NCBI GenBank assembly: GCA_019633425.1 | Contig: WSUB01000223.1 | Coordinates: 1-52,357, forward strand | Direction: 5' to 3' | DNA: 52,357 nt | Source: Tulasnella sp. 424 | Lineage: Eukaryota; Basidiomycota; Agaricomycetes; Cantharellales; Tulasnellaceae | Shown here: in pieces, positions 11,931 through 23,007 of the stretch | Position numbering within the stretch: position 1 is the first letter of the stretch | Layout: each line of letters opens with the position of its first letter | Notes under the pieces: model-generated | Databases searched by the model: none | The model's input: only the letters and a program-made list of their open reading frames with translations | What the model was told of the DNA's origin: nothing | Translations under genes and position numbers: made by a program

Positions 11931-12979
11931 TCACCAGGGACCCTGCCTCATAGCATCAGCATTTCTCCCTGTGAATTATAGTGATGAGCGTCTTGCTAAA
12001 GGAGCAGTAGCGACGAGAAAGTACTGACCGTAGTAGACTGTCTGACGGGCCAACTGGAGCCTCCAAAATGTCTAAAGACCAACAACAATTAGTAAAAGCT
12101 GTAAGGACGTAAGAGAGGTAAAAAAAAAGAAAAAAGAAGAAGGCACCTCTTCTTCAACCTTCTTCCTCCAGAGCGGTTGGATGCTCTTGTCGAAGGTGTC
12201 GTAGAGGACGGGCAAGAGAGTGGCATCTTGTATGGAGTACTGCACGAGTTTTTCGTCAAGGGGTCTCTCTTCGAACGCAAGCCCAGCGTCTGCGGGATTC
12301 TCTTTAAACAAGGCATTAGGAACGTCGACAGCGCTAATACGACACTCATCGTTCACCCGTATCGAAGATTTTTTTCCCATATTGTTTTACTTCTTCCCAC
12401 TCTGCGAGAGCTTCGGGTGATAAACCCCCATAGTCTTTGATGGTGCGAGCTAGGCCGCTGGAGTGTATGGATAACGCTGTGAGTACGCCTTTGAGTGAAA
12501 GGTCCGCCTTACCTCACGCGGGCCTTTTGGCGCCGTTTTCGAGTGGCCAGCTCCATCAACTGCAAGTCAATAACACCTAAAAGTTGTCAGATTAACAGAG
12601 AGCTGCGTTTTGGGTTAAATAAGGGCCCACCTCCCATGTCTATCTTGTACAAGTTGTAAAGGGCGTCGCTGTCATTACGGCAATCAAAGAGGACCTTTGG
12701 GACGGCTTTGTCTTCCAGCAAAGTCTTTAATGTCTTTCCGGGTAGATTATCTCCTTCAGTTGTAAACGATGTTTCGCCCAGTATTGTGACGTCCACGAGG
12801 TAGGTCATCTCCAAAGGCGAGGCGTAGATCGTGATTAGGGCAATTCGGCCATGCCGACAAAGGTCATAGCCCTCGAGATCAACGAATAGTGCTGGGCGTG
12901 TGTGATCCAGCTCGTAAAGCTTGGATACGAGGCTTGATAGTGCCTCTGCTGTGTCGATCAGTGTGTACTGGTTTGGCAT
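11931..12979 (-). CDS. DEDDy-type 3'-5' exonuclease domain protein (EXD-like)
   Basis: Six exons on the minus strand (12979-12631, 12576-12513, 12457-12357, 12301-12147, 12071-12029, 11968-11931) join in frame to 249 aa. Exonuclease motif I is ALFVDLEGYDL (the D-x-E pair), motif II is KVLFDCRNDSDAL, and motif III is LVQYSIQDATLL (Y-x3-D). This places it in the RNase D/WRN/EXD1 superfamily, subtype DEDDy. The GVIDLQLMELATR stretch after motif II is typical of EXD1-like proteins. It has no KH, HRDC or helicase partner domain, so it is a single-domain nuclease; whether the substrate is RNA or DNA cannot be told. Four of the five introns are 54-60 nt. The start Met lies directly ahead of NQYTLIDTAE and no earlier in-frame Met was needed. 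Confidence 0.8.
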
Positions 12980-13729
12980 TGGGTGGAGTGTGCGGTTAAA
13001 CGAACAAGATTGTCACCAGCTGACTAGTCACAATTCAGCGTGATTCTGTCACACCGGAAATGGAAAATCCCTCCTTACCTACTTCGCGAATGAAAGAAGC
13101 TCGCGTCATAAGTCGAATCATAGTAGCAGTAGATGCTAGGAAAGGAGTGGAAGATCCCGCTACGATATGTCAAGCTTGCCAATATTGGAACGACTTCTGG
13201 AGGCAGGATTCGAAACACAGAGCGACAGGTGGAACAGAAGTCCCAGATTGTTGGTAAAATGCGGTCTATGAGGAGACAAACTACTAAGTGTGTCAGTCGG
13301 TTTGACGAGTGCTAAGGACCCGACGGGTATTCTTTCCGCACTGCCCAGACTACAGCTCGTGCTAGTTAGGGAAGAAACTCTCAAATTGCTCCTACCACTC
13401 TCCCTACTTGGCACCTACTTAATTCTGCGCCTTGTGGGCACAAGGGCGCGCCTCAACTTTCAGCTTCTGGGTGGTCGGGCGGAGCGGAGTACTTCGGTTC
13501 AGCGCCACCTATATATATATAATCACATGCCACGCAACAACCAACACCAACACGTAGCTCCAAGTCTCCCCAACCGACTCGACTTCCCTTGACGCATCAA
13601 TCTCCTAAAGCGCGAGAAGATTATTGCGAAATCCAAAGCAACACCTATCGACCATCCACTCCAAGAGTCAACGGAAGTCCGGCCTTTTCTGAAGCGAGTC
13701 TCGAAAATAAGCAAGATCACCTTTTTTGA
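12980..13729. other. Intergenic region with TATA-like run
   Basis: Shared upstream region of the minus-strand exonuclease and the plus-strand MGxxxS gene. A TATATATATATAA run at 13510-13522 lies ~210 bases before the ATG at 13730 and could be its core promoter. No coding frame here has recognisable content. Confidence 0.4.
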
Positions 13730-14633
13730 ATGGGTAACGCTGTAAATCTAGCTGCGATTGACAAATTCTTCCTGGTCAGTAATTGATTACTGGTCTCTTA
13801 GGGGTCTCGTGTTCCATCGCAAGACGTAGGTGTCCTGCCGGGGCTTCCGACACGGCTACATTACTACCACGCCATTTCCCGATCCCTCAGTCGCGGATCA
13901 CCAGGTGACCCTCAAAATGGAGTTCCCCGCCGAGCTCCCCTCCCAACCGAGTTGGTTATTCTGATCCTTCGAGAGGCTGGAGCCACAGTGCTGTCCCACG
14001 ATTTGTCGCGAATATTTCCAAGAGCCCTGTCACGGTCGCCGAAAGATATCGAGACGCAGGCGAAAAGACTTCAAGTTAGCATATGTGCTAGCGCGGATGG
14101 CCCAGATGTTGCGCGTCACCTTCTCTTCACCTCACCCGTCGTCGAGCCATCAAAGTTATCCCGGTTAGCGTGGCTTCGAGTGGAGAGTTTCTCAAAGGAT
14201 CAAGGGTGGTGCAGGTACAGATAAATGATTTTCACCGTTCGCTTGCGATGCTAAATGTTGCCTTAGTGATCCATCCAGCGGCAGCTGGAGTTGGGTTGAG
14301 GTCGGCATAGTCCGACCTTCTGACCACAGTGATCCGCCATTCGACCATGGAGAGGCTCCGCTTCCCTATCGTCCAGGGAATATCACCCCACCCCCGGACC
14401 CATTCGAGTTAGAAAGAATAATCTCCTGGAAGTCACACCACAACCCGATAGCCGGAAGAGAGTATACCTGGATAAAAGGAGCAGAGTTTGGACCGCATCA
14501 CGAGATTTGGTCATTCATGCAACCTGGAGATCGTATTGGAGTTTGGCTATGTGCTCAATTTGGGGGCTGGAAATGCGTAGCAAAAGCTGCCAAGATTACG
14601 GTTCACGAATGGTTCGAGCCTACCCTTGTTTGA
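13730..14633 (+). CDS. MGxxxS family protein (member A), function unknown
   Basis: Three exons (13730-13741, 13802-14214, 14267-14633) encode 263 aa. The first exon has only four codons (MGNA) and joins to GSRVPS, giving MGNAGS, which fits the N-myristoylation consensus MGxxxS/T. The remaining layout is shared with the genes at 23008-24007 and 32708-33786: LHYYHAISRSLSRG, then a short F-box-like LPTELVILILREA, a SFSKDQGW motif, SWSWVEVGIV, and a C-terminal block with ISWKSHHN, GAEFGPHHEIWSFM and PGDRIGVWLCAQFGGW. I do not recognise a named domain. The C-terminal GDRIxVWxCAQFxGW pattern is reminiscent of conserved hypothetical fungal proteins with F-box-like N-termini. Membrane targeting is inferred from the N-terminus only. 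Confidence 0.65.
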
Positions 14634-15462
14634 AAATATTTCCCTATTTGAATACTTAGGTCGGGCATTGTTGAATTCTGCATCAATCGATCCGTTTCGA
14701 TGCTCGTAATGCGATCTTTGACCTATGACGTAGTAACAGCCATTGGCGAACATGGAAAGAAGTATAATCCGCTCTAATTTATATCGAATACACTTGGTGT
14801 GCATTAGTGCAACAGCCAGTCAGCTAGACATCAAAGATTGGGCCCAGTTTCGCCATCCAGACCAGTGGCGGCAAGCTATGTAGCCACCAACGTGAGTTCC
14901 ATGCCTATCTTAAACACACAGGCAGAAAATATCCTCTATCTTGCTATATTGACAAGATCTAAGTAGGTTCCAGTCAGGCTAAACGACTCGGCCAAGTCCC
15001 TCCACAGGCCCCCGACTCCGGATACGTGTTCGCGGCGGCGATTTGGTCTGAGAGCGATTATGAAGATCCATAGCCTCTGTTTTGCAAGCTTAAAATTCTA
15101 TTTAACTCTGCTGGTTCATGTGTATCGTAACATCATCATCGAACTCTTTCCATTCCTTCCCAACTCATAGGCGCTGGGCCCGAAACCCGTTCCTCAACTG
15201 CCAAACGCAAGCTGTGCACCACCATCTCCTTTACTCCGAGTCCCTTTAATACAAATGTATGTGCTACGGCAAAGTGGTAAGTGATAGTGCATGCTATGCG
15301 GATCTGTGGCTAATTTTATCTGGCAATACCTGTTCATCCGTGCGGAACCATCTGTACACGAGGATTCACGATATAAGCATAGGACTTTCTTTGCATTCAA
15401 CGAAAAAACAGTTTGAGTCAAATGCTTGATAAGAAATCCTCATCCTCAGCGTCAAAGTTTCA
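14634..15462. other. Intergenic, no gene seen
   Basis: I see nothing coding on either strand. Open frames are short (up to 85 codons) and without motifs. Confidence 0.5.
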
Positions 15463-16301
15463 TGTATCACGAATCGGCAATTCGATCAGAACACCAAGAC
15501 TTGGGGCCCGGGTTTCCGAAACAACTTCACATCTACCACGCTGTTTCTCGTGCTCTCAGCCGTGGATTTCAAGGTGATCCTGACAAGAGAGTTCGCAGGG
15601 GGCCTCCTCTCCCAACGGAGTTATGCAAATAAATCGGGAAGGACATGTCTTGGACACTCGCCCATGAGAGCCAATCGTGCACGTTTCCACCTGAGACTTC
15701 TTGAAGCGATACAGAGGCAGCCGTAGATTCCATCCAGATGGTGGGGGTGGGGTCCAACTCTGCCAATAATCCCCCTAACTCCTGTTAGCCTCGCCTGCCA
15801 TTGAAGCATCAGAATTATCCCAGCTGGTGTACCTTCAGCTGAACACTTTCTCAGCAGAACGAGGGTGGTTCAGGTATGAAATATATTATATATATATCCT
15901 GAGAAGCTCTAATCCTCACACCGAGCGACCGTTTGATCATGGATATAGTCGGCGGGGTTGTAACTGGAGCCGACTCGAGATCCGAACTGCCAACCCCCAG
16001 GACAACCGTTGGGCAACCTGCAATCACTGGACGACCATATTCCAAGAAAATTTCAATATCTTTATTAGCCGTGCTCCAACCGGGCTCTAAACCCGTCTTT
16101 CCTGGAAGCCCCATTAACACCACGTCCATACGCGGATTCAGATGGTTCCGAAGGGAGAACGAGTTTGGACCAAATCACGAAACTTGGTCGTATCTCCAAC
16201 TAGGGGATCGGATTGGTGTTAAGATGTGCGTTCAATGCATCGGGTGGAGAAAACAGCCACACTCACCGTTTATTAATGGTTCGACCCGATCCTATTGGTG
16301 A
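15463..16301 (+). pseudogene. Decayed MGxxxS family member
   Basis: This is a degenerate relative of the gene at 13730-14633 on the same strand. The N-terminal part is readable (QLHIYHAVSRALSRG, then LPTELCK followed by a stop where the others continue LVILIL). The middle is scrambled across frames (an ASELSQLVYLQLNTFS piece near 15815-15860). The C-terminal block survives in another frame as ENEFGPNHETWSYLQLGDRI, but it loses the VWLCAQF motif and the terminal EWFEP. I found no MGxxxS first exon. The stop and frame breaks support a pseudogene produced by tandem duplication. Confidence 0.7.
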
Positions 16302-16645
16302 CCGTGAATCGCTCATGTAATAGTTCCTAACGAGGGCTCTGCATAATCCAGATCTTAGTGATGCCTAATCTGTCCTCTAATAAGCTGAGTACATAATCTC
16401 GCCGTGTCCCGGTCATGTTAAGCAAGGCAATAAGGGGCGTGTTTAAGAACTCATCCTAGATCCGCCGGGGGTTAATCGGTTCAATCGCTAATGGACGTTG
16501 CCCTCGGAGATGATCCACCAGACAGGACGCATCGAATGGATCTCATATCGGGCGCAGATGGGGTTCGTTCACACTCTCGGGCCTTTGGAGAGACAGTAGA
16601 TTTTGCTGATTGGACTGTGGGCGCCGGGCCGAGATGACATAAAGT
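16302..16645. other. Intergenic before duplication
   Basis: No gene or repeat recognised; unique sequence leading into the first copy of the tandem duplication. Confidence 0.4.
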
Positions 16646-17173
16646 AGCACAGACACTTCGTCGACGAGCGCTACGAGTAAGATGACCTCAGCCCTTCTGA
16701 ATTCGAACAAAATTAGCATTTGATCAGAGACACGGTCACTAGCGCGTTCCCGGCGGCAATAGGAATGACCGGGTGCCGCGTTGACCTCAAACTCCGAGTC
16801 CTCTTCCCGCCACGCTTGGCGCACGTCCTGCATGCTTGAGTGTAATTCCAATAATTTCAAACACCATTGCGACCGTATCGATTCCCTCGCTACGCTACCA
16901 TCGCACCGCCCACCATCATCCTCCCGAATCCGACGCCAGACGATATCATATACCTCTGCAGTCGAACGTGGAACAGGTATGAACAAGATCGACGGTCAGG
17001 CACGATCAATTCTGTGGTTGGCGTTTATCCAAGCGCTCGGACTGCTATATACCGTTAATGAGGATCGAATCCTTTTTCGGCGGTATCCCGAATAAGGCGG
17101 CCGCGGAATCTTGGTTCAGGCTGAAAAGCGTAATTGATATCCTGCCGGCCGAGCTTGGCACTTTCTTCGTACA

Positions 17174-17180
17174 TATAAAA
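17174..17180 (+). promoter_or_regulatory. TATA box, orphan gene copy A
   Basis: TATAAAA lies 112 bases before the ATG at 17286. The equivalent element in copy B is at the same distance, which supports a real core promoter. Confidence 0.55.
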
Positions 17181-17285
17181 GACTAAAAGCGTTGCTGGCG
17201 ATCTATCCAGCTGTCAACCACATCGTCCCCTTCCTTCAATACCTACCGTTTCCCAGATCATCCTCGCCTATTTCCTACGAAAACC

Positions 17286-17962
17286 ATGGGTGTCAATAAA
17301 GGAGATGTCCTTATCATTCCTGCTCCAAACAACAATCACAAGAACGATGACAACAAGATGACCATCCGTTGGCAGCAATCGCTGCGTTCGAGGGTTGGTG
17401 ATTACTACGTGTTGGTGGCGAAGAACAAATCCCAAGGTAAGCCTAGCCCCCCCGGCCATGGCCGCTCACGACCTCGTTCTAAACAGTTCGTGTTCTCCAG
17501 GTAACGCCGAGGTACCATTTTTCATTCAATCGGAGTGGTACAATGAGCAAGGCTTCAACACCGCATCCAGCATGAGGAGAGTTGACGACGGTTAGTTTCA
17601 AAGGCTTGATCGAAGTACTTGGCCCCGTGAACTAATAACCGTGCCTGCAGATAACTACGAACTAACTATGGATGATAGACATCAGTACGGTATGGAAGGC
17701 CAATTTATCGTATGGCATGACAAGGACAGGAAACCGTATGCAGTGCGTGCTTTCCCGACGCTTGGCGGTTAGGCATTCGAGGGTTGCTGACCTATTTTGT
17801 TAGGAACGCTTCTTGGAGAAGGGATTCTTTGCAAATGGAACCAAGACGGCTTTACGCGTCATACGACTTTTGACTGGGAATGAGAGTCCGATCGCTCAGG
17901 TCGCTCAGCAACTTGAAGCACTTGGGAGAATCTACGTGGGAAACCCGTTGAAGACTTTTTGA
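17286..17962 (+). CDS. Orphan protein, copy A
   Basis: Four exons (17286-17436, 17501-17590, 17651-17742, 17804-17962) give 163 aa, with the same intron positions as the paralog at 19300-20002. The protein starts MGVNKGDVLIIPAPNN and continues with GDYYVLVAKNKSQG, a conserved FIQSEWYNEQGFNTAS segment, FIVWHDKDRKPYA and a variable C-terminus ending NPLKTF. I do not recognise the family. There is no signal peptide or membrane segment; it looks like a small, soluble, beta-rich intracellular protein. Compared with copy B it lacks several residues before QFIVWHD and in the C-terminal region, but the frame is intact, so both copies could be expressed from their own TATA promoters. Confidence 0.7.
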
Positions 17963-18261
17963 TCAGGGCAATAATGTTTTTGGAATTAATTAAGCTCTTT
18001 TGAGTGTGGCTACCACATCTGCGAAGAAGTTGCAAGCTTGCCCATGCACTTGCTCCTCTCAAGAAAATATGATCTCGGATGCAATGCTTCGCGATGGATT
18101 GTCGCAACCTGTGAAACGAGGAGTCGGGCAGGGCATGGGAATTCGGGACGCCCCCATCCATTATAAAGAGCGATCTCCGTGAATCGGACCATACACATCT
18201 GCAACAAAGTGTATGGGTCTTTCCCCATTGTCCCCCTGATCTCTCTCGCTAGTTATTACCC

Positions 18262-18465
18262 ATGTCTCGCCCTCGTCGTTCCCCTCGTACACTCAGTCGT
18301 CCTCATCATTCACCATCTGCCAGGAAACCCCGCGATCAACCTGGCTGGCACAAGACATCAGAGTGGCTGCTCGCCCTGACCCTCACAGCTCACGGCTTCG
18401 GCAATGATTACCTGAACAAGATGTCAAGGAGGTGTTTCAGAAATACGGAGGGATGTAAGCGCTAA
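18262..18465 (+). pseudogene. Broken first exon of RRM gene (duplicate)
   Basis: This is a copy of the first exon of the RRM gene at 20916. It matches from the TATA region (TATAAAG at 18162-18168) through HGFGNDY. Relative to the intact copy it then lacks 22 bases (after GATTAC), which shifts the frame to a stop at 18463-18465. The splice donor region remains, but the second exon with most of the protein was not duplicated. It cannot encode the RRM protein. Confidence 0.8.
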
Positions 18466-19185
18466 TAATTGTCGAGAGTGCTTGGCTTCCCAGATGGGAC
18501 CGTCCTTTGACTGTAAGGGTGGATCCTGATTACGGACTTTCCCCAGGTAGGTCAGGCCCGGGTAGATTACACGAATTAGGAAGGGGAACCGTGGGACTGA
18601 CGCCTCTTCCTCACACTGGCAAACTGTGACCCAAAGATGAATGTAATTAGCCAAGGTCGCACAGACACGTTGTCGACGAGCGCTACGAGTAAGATGTCCT
18701 CAGCCCTTCTCAAATCGAGTAAAATTAACATCGGGTCAGGAACACGGCCGTTAGTGCGTTCCCGGCGGCAATGGGAATGACCGGCTGCCGCGCGGACCTC
18801 CAACTCCGGGTCCTCTTCCCGTTTCCCCCCACCACGCTTGGCGCACGTCCTGCCACGTGCTTGAGCTTACTCCCAATAATTTCACACACCAATTGCGACC
18901 GTATCGATCTCCTCGCTACGCTACCATCGCGCTGACAATTATCAACTTTCCGAATCTGACGCCGGACTATATCAAATTACCCGGCGCGCAGTCGAGTGTG
19001 GAGCCGGTGTGAACAAGATCGACGGTCAGGCACGATCAATTCTATGGCGTCTATCCAAGCGCTCTGCTGCCGTTAACGATCCCTTTTTGGCGATATCCCG
19101 AATAAGTCGGCAGCGGGATCTTGGTTCTGGCTGAAAGGCGTGATTGGAATCCTGCCGGCCGAGCTTGGCACTTTCCTCATACATC

Positions 19186-19193
19186 TATATAAG
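19186..19193 (+). promoter_or_regulatory. TATA box, orphan gene copy B
   Basis: TATATAAG sits 114 bases before the ATG at 19300, equivalent to the element in copy A. Confidence 0.55.
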
Positions 19194-19299
19194 AGACTAA
19201 AAGCGTTGCTGGCGATCTATCCAGCCGTCAGCCACATCATTCTCTTCCCTCGATACCTGTCATTTCCCAGATCATCCTCGCATATTTTCTACCGAAACC

Positions 19300-20002
19300 A
19301 TGGGTGTTAATAAAGGAGATGTCCTTATCATTCCTGCTCCAAACAACAAACACAAGAATGACGATAACAAGATGACCATTCATTGGCAGCAATCGTTCCG
19401 CCAGAAGGATGGTGATTACTACGTGTTGGTGGCGAAGAACAAATCCCAAGGTTAGCTAAGCCGGCCATGAGGCTAACGATATAGTTTTTAAGTAACTCGT
19501 GTCCTGCAGGGAACGCCAAGGTACCATTTTACATCCAATCGGATTGGTACAATGAGCAAGGCTTCAACACGGCATCCAGCATGAGGAGAGCTGACGACGG
19601 TTAGTTTCAGAGGCTTGATCGAAGTAATTTGGCCCCGTGAACTAATAACCGTGCCTGCAGATAACTACGAACTAACTATCGATAATAGACACCAGTACGG
19701 CTCAACCAATATCTGGGGACAGAACCAATTTATCGTGTGGCATGACAAGGACAGGAAACCGTATGCAGTGCGTGCTTTCCGACGCGTTGGCGGTTAGGCA
19801 TTCGAGGGTTGCTGACCTATTTTGTTAGGACCGCTTCTTGGAAAAGGGATTCCTTACAGGCGGAACCAAGACTGCTTCAGAAGTCGTACGAATTTTGAGT
19901 GGAGATGCCGCAGACGCCATCCAGAATACGGGGGGTTCGATCGCTCAGAAGATCGAAGTAATCGGGGGAAGCTTTATTGGAATCCCGTTGAAGACTTTTT
20001 GA
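19300..20002 (+). CDS. Orphan protein, copy B
   Basis: Four exons (19300-19450, 19510-19599, 19661-19767, 19829-20002) give 173 aa. It is the paralog of 17286-17962: MGVNKGDVLIIPAPNN, DGDYYVLVAKNKSQG, QSDWYNEQGFNTAS and QFIVWHDKDRKPYA are shared. The differences concentrate around residues 100-110 (an extra STNIWG-like piece) and in the C-terminal third (SGDAADAIQ and onward), while the last residues PLKTF are again the same. No known domain is recognisable. Conserved introns and promoter in both copies argue that the gene is real and not a spurious frame. Confidence 0.72.
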
Positions 20003-20112
20003 TCAGGACGACAATGTTTTTGGAATTAATTAAGCTTGTTTGAGCGTGGCTACCACGTCTGCGAAAAAACGTTGCAAGCCTGCCCATGCACTTGGTTTTC
20101 TCAAGGAAATAT

Positions 20113-20404
20113 CAGATACCGTTTCAAGACCTGGGTGACGTGACCCGTGACATTACTATGTGACAGGCTACAACGTTGGAAGCAGCACTTTCTCCGCTGA
20201 GATCTTTTGATGCCCCTGCAGTACTGCAGTCTATTCTCTGCCCTTGAACCCCGACCCCTTGTTGAATTCCATTCTAGACTAGTCCTGTGTTCCAAGATCA
20301 AGTGGCCGCACCCCGCTTGACGTATTTCAAGTTGCATGCATTCTTTGGCTACCCGAGCTTGCGTTTGGATGCCATCGATCCGTTGCACCTTGGCGTGAGC
20401 TAGA
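20113..20404. other. Insertion-like block 1 in copy B
   Basis: About 290 bases absent from the equivalent point of copy A (within AAATATGATCTCGG). The edges carry short ATAT-type repeats. It contains a TGACGTGACCCGT string that also occurs inside the TIR element at 37945-38322, but I see no clear terminal inverted repeats. Confidence 0.5.
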
Positions 20405-20456
20405 GATATCTCGAATGCAATGCTTCGTGATGCATTGCCGCAACCTGTGAAACGAG

Positions 20457-20786
20457 GCATTTCGTAACGATGGCTTGCGGCATTATCGTCTCAATTCCCT
20501 CAGGTTGCATCGTCGGACGCACCGATTTCACTAATTGGGGATAACAAGCTCACAGCGCGAATTTAGCTTGGCCTCGTCAAGAGGTCTCAAGTGGATTTGC
20601 AGTGTGGGGGTTGCGAAATCAGGGCGCGTGCACTCTAAATAGAATCGTTCTATTCGCAAGAAGTCTCACCAACCCCGTTAACCCGTGCTTCGACATGGCC
20701 TCAATGATTCGGAAGCTTTGCCACACGACTAACGTTTTTTCTCTGCAGAACGGGTCGCGTTTCTAGATGAGCCCAGATAGCAGTGA
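20457..20786. other. Insertion-like block 2 in copy B
   Basis: About 330 bases between GTGAAACGAGG and AGGCAGGGCATGGG, which are almost contiguous in copy A. No coding frame or terminal repeat seen. Confidence 0.5.
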
Positions 20787-20818
20787 GGCAGGGCATGGGA
20801 ATTCGGGACGCCCCGAAT

Positions 20819-20826
20819 ATAAAGGA
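20819..20826 (+). promoter_or_regulatory. TATA box of RRM gene
   Basis: TATAAAGG lies 97 bases before the ATG at 20916 and is conserved in the broken duplicate upstream (18162-18168). Confidence 0.55.
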
Positions 20827-20915
20827 CGATCCCTAAACAGGGGCATACACATCTGCAGCAAGTGTATGGGTCAGTTCCCATTGTCCCCCCTCATCTCTCT
20901 CACTACTTATTACCC

Positions 20916-22427
20916 ATGACCCGCCTTCGTCGTTCCCCTCGTACACTCACTCGCCCTCATTATCCACCATCTGCCATGAAACCCCGCGATCAACCTGGCT
21001 GGCACAAGGCATCAGAGTGGCTCCTCGCCCTCACCCTCGCAGTTCACGGCTTCGGCAACGATTACTACTCGGCGCAAAGTAGAGTATCTGAACAAGATGT
21101 CAAGGAGGTGTTTCAGAAATACGGAAAGATGTAAGCGCTAGTAATCGTCGAGAGTGCTTGGCTCCCCGAGATGGGACCGACCTTTGACTCCTTTCCCCTC
21201 CCTCGTGCATACCCCCTTGGCAATTTGCATTTTAGACTCCATACCCAGATTTGGAAGTCTCAAAAAGGAGGATCATGGGCATTCGTCACTTTTGCCTCCA
21301 TGGAAGACAGGGATGCCGCCATGCACGATCTGAACGGCCAGACCGTTGACTTGTGGACGCGTAACGGTAACAGGCAGATCCTGTGGCAGACTCCACTCAG
21401 AGTTACAGCCCCCCGCTTCCATTCCGTTCGATTCCACTACGATCAATATGCTGCGAAACGCATCGTCCCGGTGGAAATGGTGTTCACTCCCTCGGCCGAG
21501 CCTGGGCAAGGGGGTTCCTTCCAGCGGGCGCTGAGAGCACCACCTCGGCGGCCATACGTCCTTCCACCCACAGGCCCCAGACATGGGCGGCGACGCGCGC
21601 AAAACATTTCCATCGATACTTCCTTCAATAATCGCCATGACCGCCCATCATCGCCCGCCCCATCCAACACCGGGATGTCCATCCAGTGGGGGCACGAACC
21701 CCGGGAAACACCGGAGCCCTCCTCCCCTGCATACGATTCCGAAAAGACTTACTGCTCCTCAGGAGAGAACTGTCTGCCAGGCGACGACGATGGAGAGGAG
21801 ATGGAAGAGTACGACTCCGCCTATGGGGAGGATGATGCGCGACCACGATCCCCGTCTCCCTGTGAACGACCAGCGTCTCCGATGCCCTCCAGCCGTTATG
21901 ACGACCAGGATGACACTTCCGTCTACCCCCAGTCTTCGCGGGGCACAGCAGAGCCCAGCTCGCAGAACCGCAAGCGTCGGAGGTACGACGACGACTATTA
22001 CCCAGGCGAGGGCGAGGACGAGGACACCGACCTCCGCGCCACCATTCGTGAACTCCGGGAGAAGAACAGCAAACTCGAAAGGGAGCTGGAGGATGCTCGA
22101 TACGAGGCCGACGCTCTCCGGGAGGATAGGACAGCAATGGCCAAGCAGGCGGAAGCGGAACGCCAAGCTTACCACCAACGGACGGAGCGGCTAATGGACA
22201 GCCTCCTCGCTCAACTCGAACGCAGGCGCGACGAGCCTCCTCAAAAACGCAACAAATTCTCATCACCGTATCTGGAACAGCAGTCGTACGACGAGTATGC
22301 ACCCTTTCCGATGACGACCACCAGCCTCCTCTCTTCACTTCAGGCCAACCCGACGGCGGCTGCAGCGCTCCTGAGCGCGTTCTTGCCGGCAGGCCACACG
22401 GGTCAAGTGGCGAACGCCAACCAGTGA
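20916..22427 (+). CDS. RRM-domain RNA-binding protein with acidic tail and coiled coil
   Basis: Two exons (20916-21130, 21236-22427) give 468 aa. An N-terminal Arg/Pro-rich stretch is followed by a single RNA recognition motif at ~28-110. Beta 1/RNP2 would be ALTLAVHGFG, helix 1 EQDVKEVFQKYGKI, RNP1 GGSWAFVTF, then MEDRDAAMHDLNGQ. RNP1 has aromatic residues at the RNA-contact positions, so RNA binding is likely. A long disordered region contains acidic runs and a KRRRYDDD nuclear-signal-like patch. A coiled coil at ~290-345 (LRELREKNSKLERELEDA and on) could give dimerisation. The 105-nt intron interrupts the RRM. This is probably a nuclear RNA-processing or regulatory protein; the specific ortholog is not recognised. 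A broken duplicate of exon 1 lies at 18262. Confidence 0.75.
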
Positions 22428-23007
22428 TCAGCGCAATTTGGTGTGGAAGGAGACTAAATTATTATGTTGGAATTTTTTGGAGGGAATTTTCGGAAGTTAC
22501 TATGCCTACCTGGCCTCGAACTCACTCCCTTACCACCGCGTCCACTTCCAATTCGCGGGCGGCGTGGGTTCCAGGCCAGGTCTAAGGGGACATTGGTTAT
22601 GTGCGCCTCGTCTGTTCTACCATGCTTGGATTAATATGGAATCTCCCTTGGTCGTTTCGTCGTCCGAGTCCTCGCGTGGAACGTCGTTTCACGGTCATGC
22701 CGATTGCTCTTGAGCATGGCAGCCTCGACTGGTGACTAGTGGCTCATCGACGAGCCGCTAGGGAATCAACAGGTTGCGGTGAGCACTAAGCCTGACACCA
22801 TTATCCCATCCTCTTTCCTCCCTGCGGCGTCGAAACCCAAACCAGCGAGCGAGCGATCGCGGAGAGTCCGGAACCACATATAGATTGTCCACGCATTACC
22901 ATACATAACCAGTACTACAAACGGTGCAAACTACAGAAAAAAATACGTCTCCAGCATGCGGCATAAAATAAAGAACGTCCGTCAAAAAGTGTGGGGTATC
23001 TCAATCA
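22428..23007. other. Convergent intergenic region
   Basis: Between the plus-strand RRM gene and the minus-strand MGxxxS gene B. One 91-codon frame (22438-22713) has no recognisable content. Probably both 3' UTRs. Confidence 0.4.

Larger units (their letters stand above)
16646..18512. repeat. Tandem segmental duplication, copy A
   Basis: This ~1.87-kb segment is repeated at 18658-21189 in the same orientation. Both start with a conserved tract (CACAGACAC..TCGACGAGCGCTACG) and run through a promoter, the four-exon orphan gene, its 3' region and the first exon plus the start of intron 1 of the RRM gene. The match ends abruptly after the CCTTTGACT within that intron. Point differences and small indels are scattered throughout, so the duplication is not very recent. 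About 145 bases of unrelated spacer separate the copies. Confidence 0.85.
18658..21189. repeat. Tandem segmental duplication, copy B
   Basis: Second copy of the 16646-18512 segment. It keeps the orphan gene and the functional first exon of the RRM gene, and continues into the RRM gene's second exon. It is ~660 bases longer than copy A because of two blocks absent from copy A (about 20113-20404 and 20457-20786), both between the orphan gene and the RRM promoter. Copy B is probably the ancestral side because the RRM gene is complete here, but the extra blocks may be later insertions in B or deletions in A. Confidence 0.8.

Noticed and set aside
21625..22338. 237-codon minus-strand frame
   Set aside because: Antisense of the low-complexity and coiled-coil exon of the RRM gene; no recognisable content.
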